Part shown: positions 53,552 through 60,296 of the stretch, piece by piece
Layout: each line of letters starts with the position of its first letter
Numbering within the stretch: position 1 is the stretch's first letter
Source: Salinisphaera sp. T31B1
GTDB lineage: Bacteria > Pseudomonadota > Gammaproteobacteria > Nevskiales > Salinisphaeraceae
Direction: 5' to 3'
Assembly: GCF_040361275.1 (NCBI RefSeq)
Contig: NZ_APNH01000001.1
Span: forward strand, 1,089,001 to 1,153,000
DNA: 64,000 bases
Translations under genes and position numbers: made by a program
Notes under the pieces: model-generated
What the model was told of the DNA's origin: nothing
Databases searched by the model: none
The model's input: the letters and a program-made list of their open reading frames with translations, nothing else

Positions 53552-55563
53552 GCCCGGGCCAGTCGAGCGGCCAACGCCCGATCGGCAAGCTGCTGGTTGC
53601 CAATCGTGGCGAGATCGCAGTGCGCATCATCGACGGTGCTCGATCGTTGGGTATCGCGACCGTGGCCGTATATTCCGATGCCGATGCGCAGGCGCTGCAC
53701 GTCACACACGCCGACGAGGCCGTCCATCTGGGCGCCTCGCCCGCGGGCGAATCCTATCTTTCGAGCCAGCGGCTGCTGGAGGCGGCCCGTGTCAGCGGCG
53801 CCGACGCGGTGCATCCCGGCTACGGCTTTCTCGCCGAGAACGCAGCCTTCGCTCAGGCAGTGGCCGATGCTGGGCTGATCTTCGTCGGACCGGACGCCTC
53901 GGCGATCGAGCTCATGGGCGCCAAGCGGGCGGCCAAGCAGCGCATGATCGCGGCCGGCGTGCCGTGCGTGCCCGGTTATGAAGACGCCGACCAGAGCGAT
54001 GAGGTACTGCTCGCCGAGGGCGAGCGCATCGGTTGCCCGCTCATGGTCAAGGCATCGGCCGGCGGAGGCGGACGAGGCATGCGTCTGGTCGAGCATATCG
54101 CCGACTTGGGCGAGGCATTGCGTTCGGCCCGCTCCGAGGCGGCCAGCGCTTTCGGTTCCGATGAACTGATTCTGGAAAAAGCGGTGCTCGGCGCGCGCCA
54201 TGTCGAAATCCAGGTGCTCGCCGACCACTACGGACACGTCATTCACCTTGGCGAGCGCGATTGTTCGGTACAGCGCCGTCATCAGAAAGTCGTCGAGGAA
54301 GCGCCGTCACCGGCGGTGGACGCACCGCTGCGCGAGCGCATGGGTCAGGCCGCCGTCGATGCGGCGGCGGCGATCGACTATCGCGGTGCGGGCACCGTCG
54401 AGTTCCTGCTCGAGCCGGGCGGTGCGTTCTATTTCATGGAAATGAACACGCGTCTTCAGGTCGAACATCCGGTGACCGAACAGGTGACCGGGATCGATCT
54501 GGTCGCCTGGCAGCTGCGTATCGCCGCCGGCGAGCCGCTGGCGCTGGAACAGACCGATATCCGGTTTTCCGGTCACGCCATCGAAGTGCGGTTGTGTCTG
54601 GAGGACGTGGCCCAGGACTTCATGCCCCAGACCGGCCGCGTGCTGCGCTGGGCCGCACCCGCCGGGCAGGGCATACGGGCCGACCACGGGCTGAAGAGCG
54701 GGCAGTGGATCTCGCCTCACTACGACTCCATGGTCGCCAAGCTCGTCGCCTGGGGCGAGAACCGCGATATCGCCCGTCGTCGTCTGATCGCTGCCTTGGC
54801 CGATACCGTCCTTTTCGGTCCCACCAGCAACCGCGATTTCCTCATCGGTATCCTGAAACACCAGGCGTTCGCGGGCGGCGAGTTCGATATCGGCTTCGTG
54901 GGTACGCATATGCCGGCGTACCTGGAGCAACGTACCGCGCCGGCAGTGCATCGCGCACTGGCGGCGGCGCTGAGCTATGACGCGCGTGCCCGGGAACTGG
55001 CCGAATCGGCGGGCCTGGCTCGCGAGCAGCTGGGCTGGCGCAGCGCCTATACCAGCCAGACGCCGGTGGTGTTGGACGACGGCGAGTCGCGGCATGCCAT
55101 GCGCCTGATCGTGGACGCGCCTGGCTGCTATCGCGTGCACCTTGACGAGCAATGGCGACAGATCGAAGTACTGGCGGTCGACGGTGTTGTCTGCACCGTG
55201 CGGATCGACGGGCTGCGGCAACACGCCCAGGCCCTGTGTGAGGCTGACCGGCTCTGGCTGTTTCACGACGGTGTGACCGCCCGCTATGTCGATGCGCTGC
55301 GCCAGCCGCCGGCCGATGCGCTCGGCGCCGGGGACGGCCGTGTTGCCGCGCGCATGGACGGGCGTATCCAGCGTATCGACGTGGCAGCGGGCGATCGAGT
55401 GGCCGTGGGTGATGCGCTGATCGTGCTCGAGGCGATGAAGATGGAATTCACGCTGAGCGCGGATATCGCGGGCACGGTGGAAACCGTCGCCTGTGCTCAG
55501 GGTGACCAGGTGGCCGCGCGTCAGTTGTTAGTCACGATCGCGGCCGATACATTGGCCGACTGA
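53548..55563 (+). CDS. atuF: Geranyl-CoA carboxylase-type alpha subunit (biotin carboxylase + BCCP)
   Basis: The 671 residues include biotin carboxylase: LLVANRGEIAVRIIDGARSLG (about 14-34), ATP-grasp Gly loop VKASAGGGGRGMRLVEH, and MEMNTRLQVEHPVTEQVTG. A linker precedes the C-terminal biotinyl domain with VLEAMKMEFTLSADIAGTV (Lys biotinylated). It carboxylates biotin with ATP and bicarbonate and works with AtuC. It is the last cluster gene; a lipoprotein gene follows 22 bp later. The alternative reading is 3-methylcrotonyl-CoA carboxylase LiuD, not excluded by sequence alone. Confidence 0.9.
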   Translation: MSPGQSSGQRPIGKLLVANRGEIAVRIIDGARSLGIATVAVYSDADAQALHVTHADEAVHLGASPAGESYLSSQRLLEAARVSGADAVHPGYGFLAENAAFAQAVADAGLIFVGPDASAIELMGAKRAAKQRMIAAGVPCVPGYEDADQSDEVLLAEGERIGCPLMVKASAGGGGRGMRLVEHIADLGEALRSARSEAASAFGSDELILEKAVLGARHVEIQVLADHYGHVIHLGERDCSVQRRHQKVVEEAPSPAVDAPLRERMGQAAVDAAAAIDYRGAGTVEFLLEPGGAFYFMEMNTRLQVEHPVTEQVTGIDLVAWQLRIAAGEPLALEQTDIRFSGHAIEVRLCLEDVAQDFMPQTGRVLRWAAPAGQGIRADHGLKSGQWISPHYDSMVAKLVAWGENRDIARRRLIAALADTVLFGPTSNRDFLIGILKHQAFAGGEFDIGFVGTHMPAYLEQRTAPAVHRALAAALSYDARARELAESAGLAREQLGWRSAYTSQTPVVLDDGESRHAMRLIVDAPGCYRVHLDEQWRQIEVLAVDGVVCTVRIDGLRQHAQALCEADRLWLFHDGVTARYVDALRQPPADALGAGDGRVAARMDGRIQRIDVAAGDRVAVGDALIVLEAMKMEFTLSADIAGTVETVACAQGDQVAARQLLVTIAADTLAD

Positions 55564-55585
55564 TCATCGCTACCGGATATCGTCG

Positions 55586-56125
55586 TTGCGTTGTCTCATC
55601 GCCTTGTTGAAACCCGGCGCGTGGCTAGGTGGTTTGTTGCTGCTGGGGTTGGCAGGCTGTGTCACCCGCCCGCCGGCCGATGCCATGCTCGATCCGGCGT
55701 TCGAGGACACACGCTATGACGGATTTCTGGTGTATGCCGCGTTCGACGATCTCGGCGCCGAGGCACGTTTCGAACGTGAGAGCTGCAAGCGCCTGATCGC
55801 GACCGGTCATGCCTGTACCACGCTGCTGGCGGCCGCGCCGCCCACGCGGGCGCAGAACGCCCGTTCCCGGCACGAGGCCAGCCGCCGCAGCGGCGCCCAG
55901 GCGATCATCGTGATCGAGCTGGCCGACCCCGACACCGCCTCGCGCCGGTTGCTGGCAGGCCGCGTGCCTGGTTTCGAAGTGACACTGATCGACAACGAAT
56001 CGCAACAGGTCGTGCTCGCTGCTGCGGTGTCCGCCGACCCGCACGACGCTACCCTGGCCGAACGTGCGCATACGCTCGCCGATTCGATCGTGGCGCTGCT
56101 CGAAGACCACGCATTTCTGCGCTGA
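55586..56125 (+). CDS. Lipoprotein of unknown function
   Basis: TTG 55586 is the best start: the 179-residue product begins with a signal peptide and lipobox LGLAGC (Cys at about 25). The mature part has a beta-alpha pattern (DGFLVYAAFDDLGAEARFE, AQAIIVIELADPD, FEVTLIDNESQQVVLAAAVSA) and no recognised domain. It is probably in the outer-membrane fraction. It lies 22 bp after atuF and 79 bp before the tRNA fragment that marks the integrated element, so it is the last host gene here. A perfect IR CGATGCAT-GG-ATGCATCG (56148-56165) follows it. Confidence 0.65.
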   Translation: MRCLIALLKPGAWLGGLLLLGLAGCVTRPPADAMLDPAFEDTRYDGFLVYAAFDDLGAEARFERESCKRLIATGHACTTLLAAAPPTRAQNARSRHEASRRSGAQAIIVIELADPDTASRRLLAGRVPGFEVTLIDNESQQVVLAAAVSADPHDATLAERAHTLADSIVALLEDHAFLR

Positions 56126-56204
56126 TTGATTGGCTCGCGTGGGCAATCGATGCATGGATGCATCGGCCCCGCCGCGTCGTATCCGCGGTATGCCGACAGA
56201 AGGA

Positions 56205-56252
56205 TGGAGCGGCAGACGAGATTCGAACTCGCGACCTCGACCGTGGGAGAGC
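56205..56252 (-). tRNA. 3' fragment of tRNA-Gly(CCC), attachment site of the element
   Basis: On the minus strand the last ~48 nt of a glycine tRNA are present: anticodon loop CTCCCAC (anticodon CCC, complement of 56245-56247), anticodon 3' stem GGTCG, T-arm GCGAG-TTCGAAT-CTCGT, and the acceptor 3' strand CTGCCGC-T-CCA ending at 56205. The 5' half is missing; the bases upstream do not fold into D or acceptor arms. So this is a truncated duplicate left at one end of an insertion, and the intact gene should be at the other end, outside the window. Confidence 0.85.
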
Positions 56253-56316
56253 GATTTCACAGTGCCGTTATACGGGCGTTTCCGGGGAGAAAGCCGCATG
56301 GATAAAGGAATCTTCT

Positions 56317-56349
56317 GTATCTGATTGTATCGGCCAGTATCGGCGAGTA
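56317..56349. repeat. Three GTATC repeats phased every 10 bp before the integrase gene
   Basis: GTATC occurs at 56317-56321, 56327-56331 and 56337-56341, exactly 10 bp apart; the last two copies extend to GTATCGGC, and a partial GTA continues the phase at 56347. One face of the helix is marked, as in arm-type integrase or excisionase/AlpA binding sites. It lies between the attachment site and the integrase start. Confidence 0.7.
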
Positions 56350-56354
56350 AGCTA

Positions 56355-56377
56355 TAAGTGCACTTAGGGAGCACTTA
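56355..56377. promoter_or_regulatory. Inverted repeat immediately upstream of the integrase start
   Basis: TAAGTGC (56355-56361) and GCACTTA (56371-56377) are perfect complements, and the left part is itself a palindrome AAGTGCACTT (56356-56365). The repeat ends 5 bp before ATG 56383, so a bound protein or the RNA hairpin would block expression of integrase. There is no other clear ribosome site than GGGAG at 56367-56371, inside the repeat. Confidence 0.6.
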
Positions 56378-56382
56378 CGCCG

Positions 56383-57588
56383 ATGAAGGCCAAGATCACG
56401 CAGCGCTCGGTCGAGGTCGCGAAGGCGGGCGCCAAGCCCTACGAGATTCGCGATACCACGCTGCCGGGCTTCCTCTGCCGCGTCCAGCCGTCCGGCCGAA
56501 AAAGCTACGTGATCGAGTACGCGCGCGGCAGGCGTATGACGATCGGCAACGCGGCTGTGCTCACGCCCGCCCAGGCACGCGAGAAGGCGAAAGAGGTGCT
56601 TGGCCAGGCGGCGGCCGGCGAGGATCCGGGTCAGGAGCGCCGGCGCGCGAAGGCGAGCACGCTTCGAGGCTTCATCGAGCACGAGTATCGGCCATGGGTG
56701 CGTGTTCACAGGAAGCACGGGGATGCTTGGTGCGATGTCATCATGCGCGTATTCGCTTCTCTGGCTGACGATCCGCTGGCCAGCATTACCCAGCACAAGG
56801 TCGAGAAGGTCCGCACCGCCCGGCTGAATGCCGGCATCAAGCCTGCGACCGTGAATCGCAACGTCACCTGCCTTCGGGGCGCGCTGACTCATGCTGTGCG
56901 CTCCGGCTATATCACCGAACACCCGCTGGCTGACATGGCGTCGGTCGATACCGATTCCAGCAGCAAGGTGCGCTATCTGACCGCGGACGAGGCCCGGCGC
57001 CTGCGCGCCGCGCTCCAAGCTCGAGACGACGAGGCTCGGACTGCCCGCGTTAGCGCGAATGCCTGGCGCAAGGCGCGCAGCCGGCCGGTACTGCCCGCTA
57101 TTCCCGTCGGAGGCTATGGCGACCACCTGACGCCGCTTGTGCTGGTATCGCTCAACACAGGTGCCCGCCGCGGCGAGATGTTCTCGCTTGAGTGGCCAGA
57201 CGTGGACTTCGACCTCAAGCAGATCACGATCCGCGGTGAGACATCGAAGAAGAACCGCACACGCCATGTGCCGCTGAATGCTGAGGCGCTAGGTGCCCTT
57301 CGCCAGTGGCGCGACCAGACAGGCGGCCAGGGGCTGGTATTCGCTGGGCGGGGCGGGGAGCGCCTCGACAACGTACGTAAGGCATGGGCCGGCGTCTTGG
57401 GCGATGCGAATATCACTGCGTTTCGGTGGCACGACCTGCGGCACACGTTCGCGAGCTGGCTGGTCATGCGCGGCGTAGATCTGAACACCGTCCGCGAACT
57501 GTTGGGCCACGGTGATATCAAGATGACGTTGCGATATGCGCACCTGGCGCCGCAGCACAAGGCGGATGCAGTGGCGAAGCTGGTATGA
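56383..57588 (+). CDS. int: Tyrosine-type integrase
   Basis: The 401 residues include an N-terminal arm-binding region (IRDTTLPGFLCRVQPSGRKSYVIEYARGRRMTIG, DUF4102/arm-like), a SAM-like core-binding domain (about 90-190), and a catalytic domain with Arg in LNTGARRGEMFSLEW, HDLRHTFASW (His-x-x-Arg), LGHGDIKMTLRYAHL (His and nucleophile Tyr). All catalytic residues R-H-R-H-Y are present, so it should be active. It integrates the element into tRNA-Gly(CCC). Its stop overlaps the next gene's ATG. Confidence 0.95.
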   Translation: MKAKITQRSVEVAKAGAKPYEIRDTTLPGFLCRVQPSGRKSYVIEYARGRRMTIGNAAVLTPAQAREKAKEVLGQAAAGEDPGQERRRAKASTLRGFIEHEYRPWVRVHRKHGDAWCDVIMRVFASLADDPLASITQHKVEKVRTARLNAGIKPATVNRNVTCLRGALTHAVRSGYITEHPLADMASVDTDSSSKVRYLTADEARRLRAALQARDDEARTARVSANAWRKARSRPVLPAIPVGGYGDHLTPLVLVSLNTGARRGEMFSLEWPDVDFDLKQITIRGETSKKNRTRHVPLNAEALGALRQWRDQTGGQGLVFAGRGGERLDNVRKAWAGVLGDANITAFRWHDLRHTFASWLVMRGVDLNTVRELLGHGDIKMTLRYAHLAPQHKADAVAKLV

Positions 57589-58094
57589 GTGACTTGAGTG
57601 AGAAAATCAAGATCGCCCTTGAAGCGGCGACCCCAGCCGCGCGAATCAAGCGAATCGAGTCTTGGATCGAATCAGCCAAGGCAGATGCCGAATATTCGAA
57701 AACTCGCCAGCTGTCCGAGCTTGAGGAGGAGCTTGAGTCTTGCAGGCATCTGCAAGCGAAGGGCGAAACCGACAGGCTGCACTGGGCGCTCACAAGGGCT
57801 GACATGCTCAGGCAATCGATTTCGATCGAGGCTGGGCAATTGAAGCACGAGGCTCAATCGAGCAAAGGCGGCCGGCGTGCTAAACGCAGTGCCTGGGCCG
57901 AGCGTGTCGGCGAACTTGTAAGCCGTTGGAATGATATTCCGGGGGCGGATAGACCGCTGACCTTTGAGCTCGGTATGCAGGCGTTCGAGGTCTACCGAGA
58001 CGGCGATACGCTTGTCGCGGTGGATGCCGATTCGAAGCAAGAACTGCGGCCGCAGAGCAAAAGTAATTTTCTGAAGCGATACCTGAAAAAATAA
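57585..58094 (+). CDS. Small coiled-coil-rich protein of unknown function
   Basis: ATG 57585 overlaps the integrase stop (ATGA), so the two are translated together. The 169 residues have a strongly helical N-terminal two thirds with Glu/Lys/Leu heptads (LSELEEELESCRHLQAKGETDRLHWALTRADMLRQ) and a C-terminal basic tail. I recognise no domain. Its place next to int suggests a role in integration or element maintenance, but nothing shows that directly. Confidence 0.55.
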   Translation: MSDLSEKIKIALEAATPAARIKRIESWIESAKADAEYSKTRQLSELEEELESCRHLQAKGETDRLHWALTRADMLRQSISIEAGQLKHEAQSSKGGRRAKRSAWAERVGELVSRWNDIPGADRPLTFELGMQAFEVYRDGDTLVAVDADSKQELRPQSKSNFLKRYLKK

Positions 58095-58102
58095 CCGAGC
58101 GA

Positions 58103-58123
58103 GACAGTTACCCCCTTACTGTC
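58103..58123. promoter_or_regulatory. Inverted repeat upstream of the AlpA-like gene
   Basis: GACAGT (58103-58108) and ACTGTC (58118-58123) are perfect complements with a 9-bp spacer. The repeat sits 50 bp before ATG 58174 in an otherwise gene-free gap, a typical operator position. Confidence 0.45.
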
Positions 58124-58173
58124 CAAGCTGCCTCCGTATTGTCGAGCCTGAAACACACAGAGCGGGTTAGACG

Positions 58174-58371
58174 ATGCCTGAACAAAGCTCCCCCGGCCGA
58201 AGCTGGCCTATAAAAGAATGGTGCCGCATGCGTGGCTGGTCCCGACCGACCGCCTATCGCCTGATTCGTGATGGCGAGCTGAAGACCATTAAGGTCCGCG
58301 GTCGCCGCTATGTCACTGAGGCCGAAGACCGAGCCTTCATCGCTCGCAAAGAGCAGGAGGCGACGGCGTGA
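58174..58371 (+). CDS. AlpA-like excisionase/activator (helix-turn-helix)
   Basis: The 65-residue product is one winged HTH of the MerR/excisionase class: SWPIKEWCRMRGWSRPTAYRLIRDGELKTIKVRGRRYVTEAEDRAFI (residues about 11-57). The WSRPTAYRLI and GRRYV parts are the recognition helix and wing. In P4-like satellites and PICIs AlpA drives integrase and excision. It overlaps the Ash-like gene by GTGA. The best-supported feature is the HTH; AlpA versus another Xis is not settled. Confidence 0.75.
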   Translation: MPEQSSPGRSWPIKEWCRMRGWSRPTAYRLIRDGELKTIKVRGRRYVTEAEDRAFIARKEQEATA

Positions 58372-58799
58372 GCGTGCTTGCAGCAACGCATCGGCGGCGC
58401 TATATTAAATCTGTCCCCGCAAAATCGGGGACCGGGTTTGGCGACCCGAATCATTCCAGGCGCACAAGCGCCACTACTCTGTCAGGCGCTTTTTTTGTGC
58501 CCGCTTTCAGTGGTGGTCGTGCGTGGGAGGCCTTCGGGCCTGCCGGGTTCCTGGAATACCGGTTCGCCAACCCGCGTACGGCCATCTCCTTTTACTGTTT
58601 GGCGACGGTAGGGGATGGCTCCAATATTCCAGGAGTCAGACCGATGCAAACCCCATTCCGCGCGACACGCGCATACGCCCACCGGCGCATGGCCTATGCC
58701 GCCTTGCGTTCCGATTCCAGCCTCGCCGTCCGGCTCGAGCGCTACAACCGCCATATGGCCGTAGCCCGCCGCCTAGATAGCCGGGAGGTGTCGGTATGA
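58368..58799 (+). CDS. Ash/Icd-like family protein overlapping a structured RNA
   Basis: GTG 58368 gives 143 residues; ATG 58644 (AGGAG at 58631-58635) would give a 51-residue product. Pieces AKSGTGFGDPN, WEAFGPAGFLEYRFANPR, GDGSNIPGV and a helical tail (HRRMAYAALRSDSSLAVRLERYNRHMAVARR) look like the Ash/host-division-inhibitor Icd-like family of P4-type phages and satellites. Its first third overlaps hairpins at 58413-58496. In P4 and P1 this region yields antisense RNAs and a small protein. It overlaps the neighbouring gene starts by 4 bp. Confidence 0.55.
   Translation: MSVLAATHRRRYIKSVPAKSGTGFGDPNHSRRTSATTLSGAFFVPAFSGGRAWEAFGPAGFLEYRFANPRTAISFYCLATVGDGSNIPGVRPMQTPFRATRAYAHRRMAYAALRSDSSLAVRLERYNRHMAVARRLDSREVSV
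58378..58406 (+). promoter_or_regulatory. Sigma-70-like promoter of the RNA/Ash region
   Basis: TTGCAG (58378-58383), a 17-bp spacer and TATATT (58401-58406) form a good consensus promoter inside the gene region. Transcription would begin near 58413, at the foot of the first RNA hairpin. Confidence 0.65.
58413..58496 (+). ncRNA. C4/P4-type structured leader or antisense RNA
   Basis: From a predicted start near 58413 the RNA folds as CCCCG-CAAAAT-CGGGG (58415-58430), CGGGT-TTGGCG-ACCCG (58433-58448) and GGCGC-ACAA-GCGCC (58459-58472). The GCGCC arm can alternatively pair with GGCGC (58485-58489), followed by seven T (58490-58496): an intrinsic terminator. The exclusive hairpins form a terminator/antiterminator pair. 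Such loops are recalled from P1/P4 C4-like RNAs; the family match is not verified. Confidence 0.6.
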
Positions 58800-59068
58800 G
58801 CAAGCTCGATAAATACACGATCGCTCTGAGCGATGTACAGCTCGACCGCCTGCAGGACGCCAGTATCGCGATCAGTGGCCTCACGTCGATAGCGGACATC
58901 GCTTGCAGCGATGAAGATCGGCCGGATTGGTGGGGCAACTATTACGACGGTGTCCTGATCGCCGCGCTGCGGTGTGCTGCCTCTCGCCTTGACGAGATTA
59001 CCGATCAGGTCGTCGATCAACGTGGTCAGCAAGATCGACAGGCCGACGGCGGCGAGGGGGCTGTATGA
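58796..59068 (+). CDS. Small phage-element protein of unknown function
   Basis: The 90 residues start at ATG 58796, overlapping the preceding stop (ATGA). The protein is acidic and helical, with the aromatic stretch DRPDWWGNYYDGVLIAALRC in its middle and a Gln/Gly-rich tail. I recognise no family. Its tight overlap with neighbours on both sides shows it is translated. Confidence 0.5.
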   Translation: MSKLDKYTIALSDVQLDRLQDASIAISGLTSIADIACSDEDRPDWWGNYYDGVLIAALRCAASRLDEITDQVVDQRGQQDRQADGGEGAV

Positions 59069-59373
59069 GCGATACAGCTGTCCGCCGATTCGAGTTCACA
59101 CGGCACGGCCACTCCTCCCGCCGCGATTCCGAAACCACGCCGCGCCGGCTGCTCATCGGCTTCGTCGAAGCGATGCGCACGATCGAGTACCACCAGGCAG
59201 GCGATAAGAACGTCAGCACGCGTCCCACGCTTGGCGTGATTGACGACGCCGAGTTCATCTCCGGGTTCACCCCATGCGACGCAGCGAGGATCGGCGCAGC
59301 CAGTGAACGGGTGCGTGCCGAGGCCGGCGCCGAGAAGGTGCGAAGTCTGCGACGAATCGTCGCGCGCGGATAA
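59065..59373 (+). CDS. Small basic phage-element protein of unknown function
   Basis: ATG 59065 overlaps the previous stop by 4 bp. The 102 residues are basic, with an Arg-rich first third (FTRHGHSSRRDSETTPRRLLIGFVEAMR) and a helical C-terminus rich in Ala/Arg. No domain is evident; nucleic-acid binding is possible from charge alone. The stop is followed at once by an A-run and hairpin acting on the other strand. Confidence 0.5.
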   Translation: MSDTAVRRFEFTRHGHSSRRDSETTPRRLLIGFVEAMRTIEYHQAGDKNVSTRPTLGVIDDAEFISGFTPCDAARIGAASERVRAEAGAEKVRSLRRIVARG

Positions 59374-59399
59374 AAAAACGCCGCTGTGCGAGAGCGGCG
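59372..59399 (-). terminator. Rho-independent terminator facing leftward within the element
   Basis: On the minus strand CGCCGCT-CTCGCAC-AGCGGCG (complement of 59379-59399) is followed by seven U (complement of 59372-59378). No minus-strand gene is evident upstream (to the right), so it would stop an antisense transcript. On the plus strand it is a hairpin without U tract. Confidence 0.7.
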
Positions 59400-59477
59400 C
59401 AATTCAATGGACGGCGGGCGCCCACAAGATGAGATTGAATAATAGCACGCGCTCATCGTCCCTGCGATGGAAATCGC

Positions 59478-60296
59478 ATGGAAAAAGAAAAAATACGACC
59501 GTATGTCGCCCGGTGGCGCGACGCGGTCCTGTCTGCCGGCGGTCCGCCCAAGCCCATGACGCGGCTCGTACTGCTCGCGCTGGCCAAATACATGGATGGC
59601 AGCGGCGGCAATTGCTGGCCATCGGTCGACATGATCGCTGTTGATACGGGGCTGAACCGCCGAAGCGTCTTGCGCCATCTGGCGGAAGCTGGCGTATCGG
59701 GATGGATATCAGTGCGAAGCCGCGGCACAAACGGGCAAGGATGGCGCCGCCATGCCTACACCCCGACGGTCCCGAATGGTGGTGACACAGAGTCACCGCG
59801 TCCGGCCGAAGGTAGTGACGCAGAGTCACCGCGCCACGTCGAAGGTGGTGACAATGACGACACGAAGGTGGTGACTCTGCGTCCAGAACGTGGTGACACA
59901 GAGTCACTTGAACAGGACCATAAACAGGACCACGAACAGGAAAGGCGCGCACGAGGCGCGCGGCGACCCCGACGCAAGCAACAAAATGACGACCCAGCCG
60001 GCCGGCCTGAGGGGCTGCCCGAATCCGTAGGCGACGAGCTGTGGTCTGACTTCGTGGATCACCGCAAAGCGATGAAGAAGCCGATGACCGGCAAGGCGGT
60101 GAGCATGCTGGTCGCCAAGCTGGCCGGCATGGAGCAGCAGGGCCATCACGCCGGTGGGGCGCTCCGAGAGTCCATCATCAACGGCTGGCAGGGGGTGTTC
60201 CCGCCGAAGGCCGGCGACCGCATGCCGCCACCAGCCGGCCGGCCCAGCCAGCGCAAAGCCTCACCCAGCGACTACGAGATCAGCAGCTATGACTGA
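59478..60296 (+). CDS. HTH replication-initiator-like protein with origin repeats inside its gene
   Basis: The 272 residues have a helix-turn-helix near the N-terminus: MTRLVLLALAKYMDGSGGNCWPSVDMIAVDTGLNRRSVLRHLAEAGVSGWI (about 27-77), the HTH_36 type of phage initiators. A polar region (about 95-160), encoded by the iteron repeats, is Glu/Asp-rich. A C-terminal segment (ELWSDFVDHRKAMKKPMTGKAVSMLVAKLA) resembles the part that recruits helicase. Lambda O has the same arrangement with the origin inside the gene. The start lies in the inverted repeat TGCGAT-GGAA-ATCGCA (59463-59478). Confidence 0.75.
   Translation: MEKEKIRPYVARWRDAVLSAGGPPKPMTRLVLLALAKYMDGSGGNCWPSVDMIAVDTGLNRRSVLRHLAEAGVSGWISVRSRGTNGQGWRRHAYTPTVPNGGDTESPRPAEGSDAESPRHVEGGDNDDTKVVTLRPERGDTESLEQDHKQDHEQERRARGARRPRRKQQNDDPAGRPEGLPESVGDELWSDFVDHRKAMKKPMTGKAVSMLVAKLAGMEQQGHHAGGALRESIINGWQGVFPPKAGDRMPPPAGRPSQRKASPSDYEISSYD
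59781..59907. repeat. Iteron-like repeats, predicted origin of the element
   Basis: GGTGACACAGAGTCACC (59781-59797), GTGACGCAGAGTCAC (59815-59829) and GTGACACAGAGTCAC (59893-59907) are near-identical, each with GTGAC/GTCAC arms around a RCAGA centre. A 13-bp copy in reverse orientation (GTGACTCTGCGTC) lies at 59871-59883. A half-copy GGTGGTGACAATGACG is at 59844-59859. They sit inside the initiator gene, as lambda ori does. Confidence 0.75.

Noticed and set aside
56205-56290. Complete tRNA gene
   Set aside because: No 5' acceptor strand (GCGGCAG), D arm or 5' anticodon stem can be found; only the 3' part is present.
56130-56324. 64-residue open frame across the tRNA fragment
   Set aside because: It is a translation of the tRNA remnant and flanking attachment DNA, not a gene.
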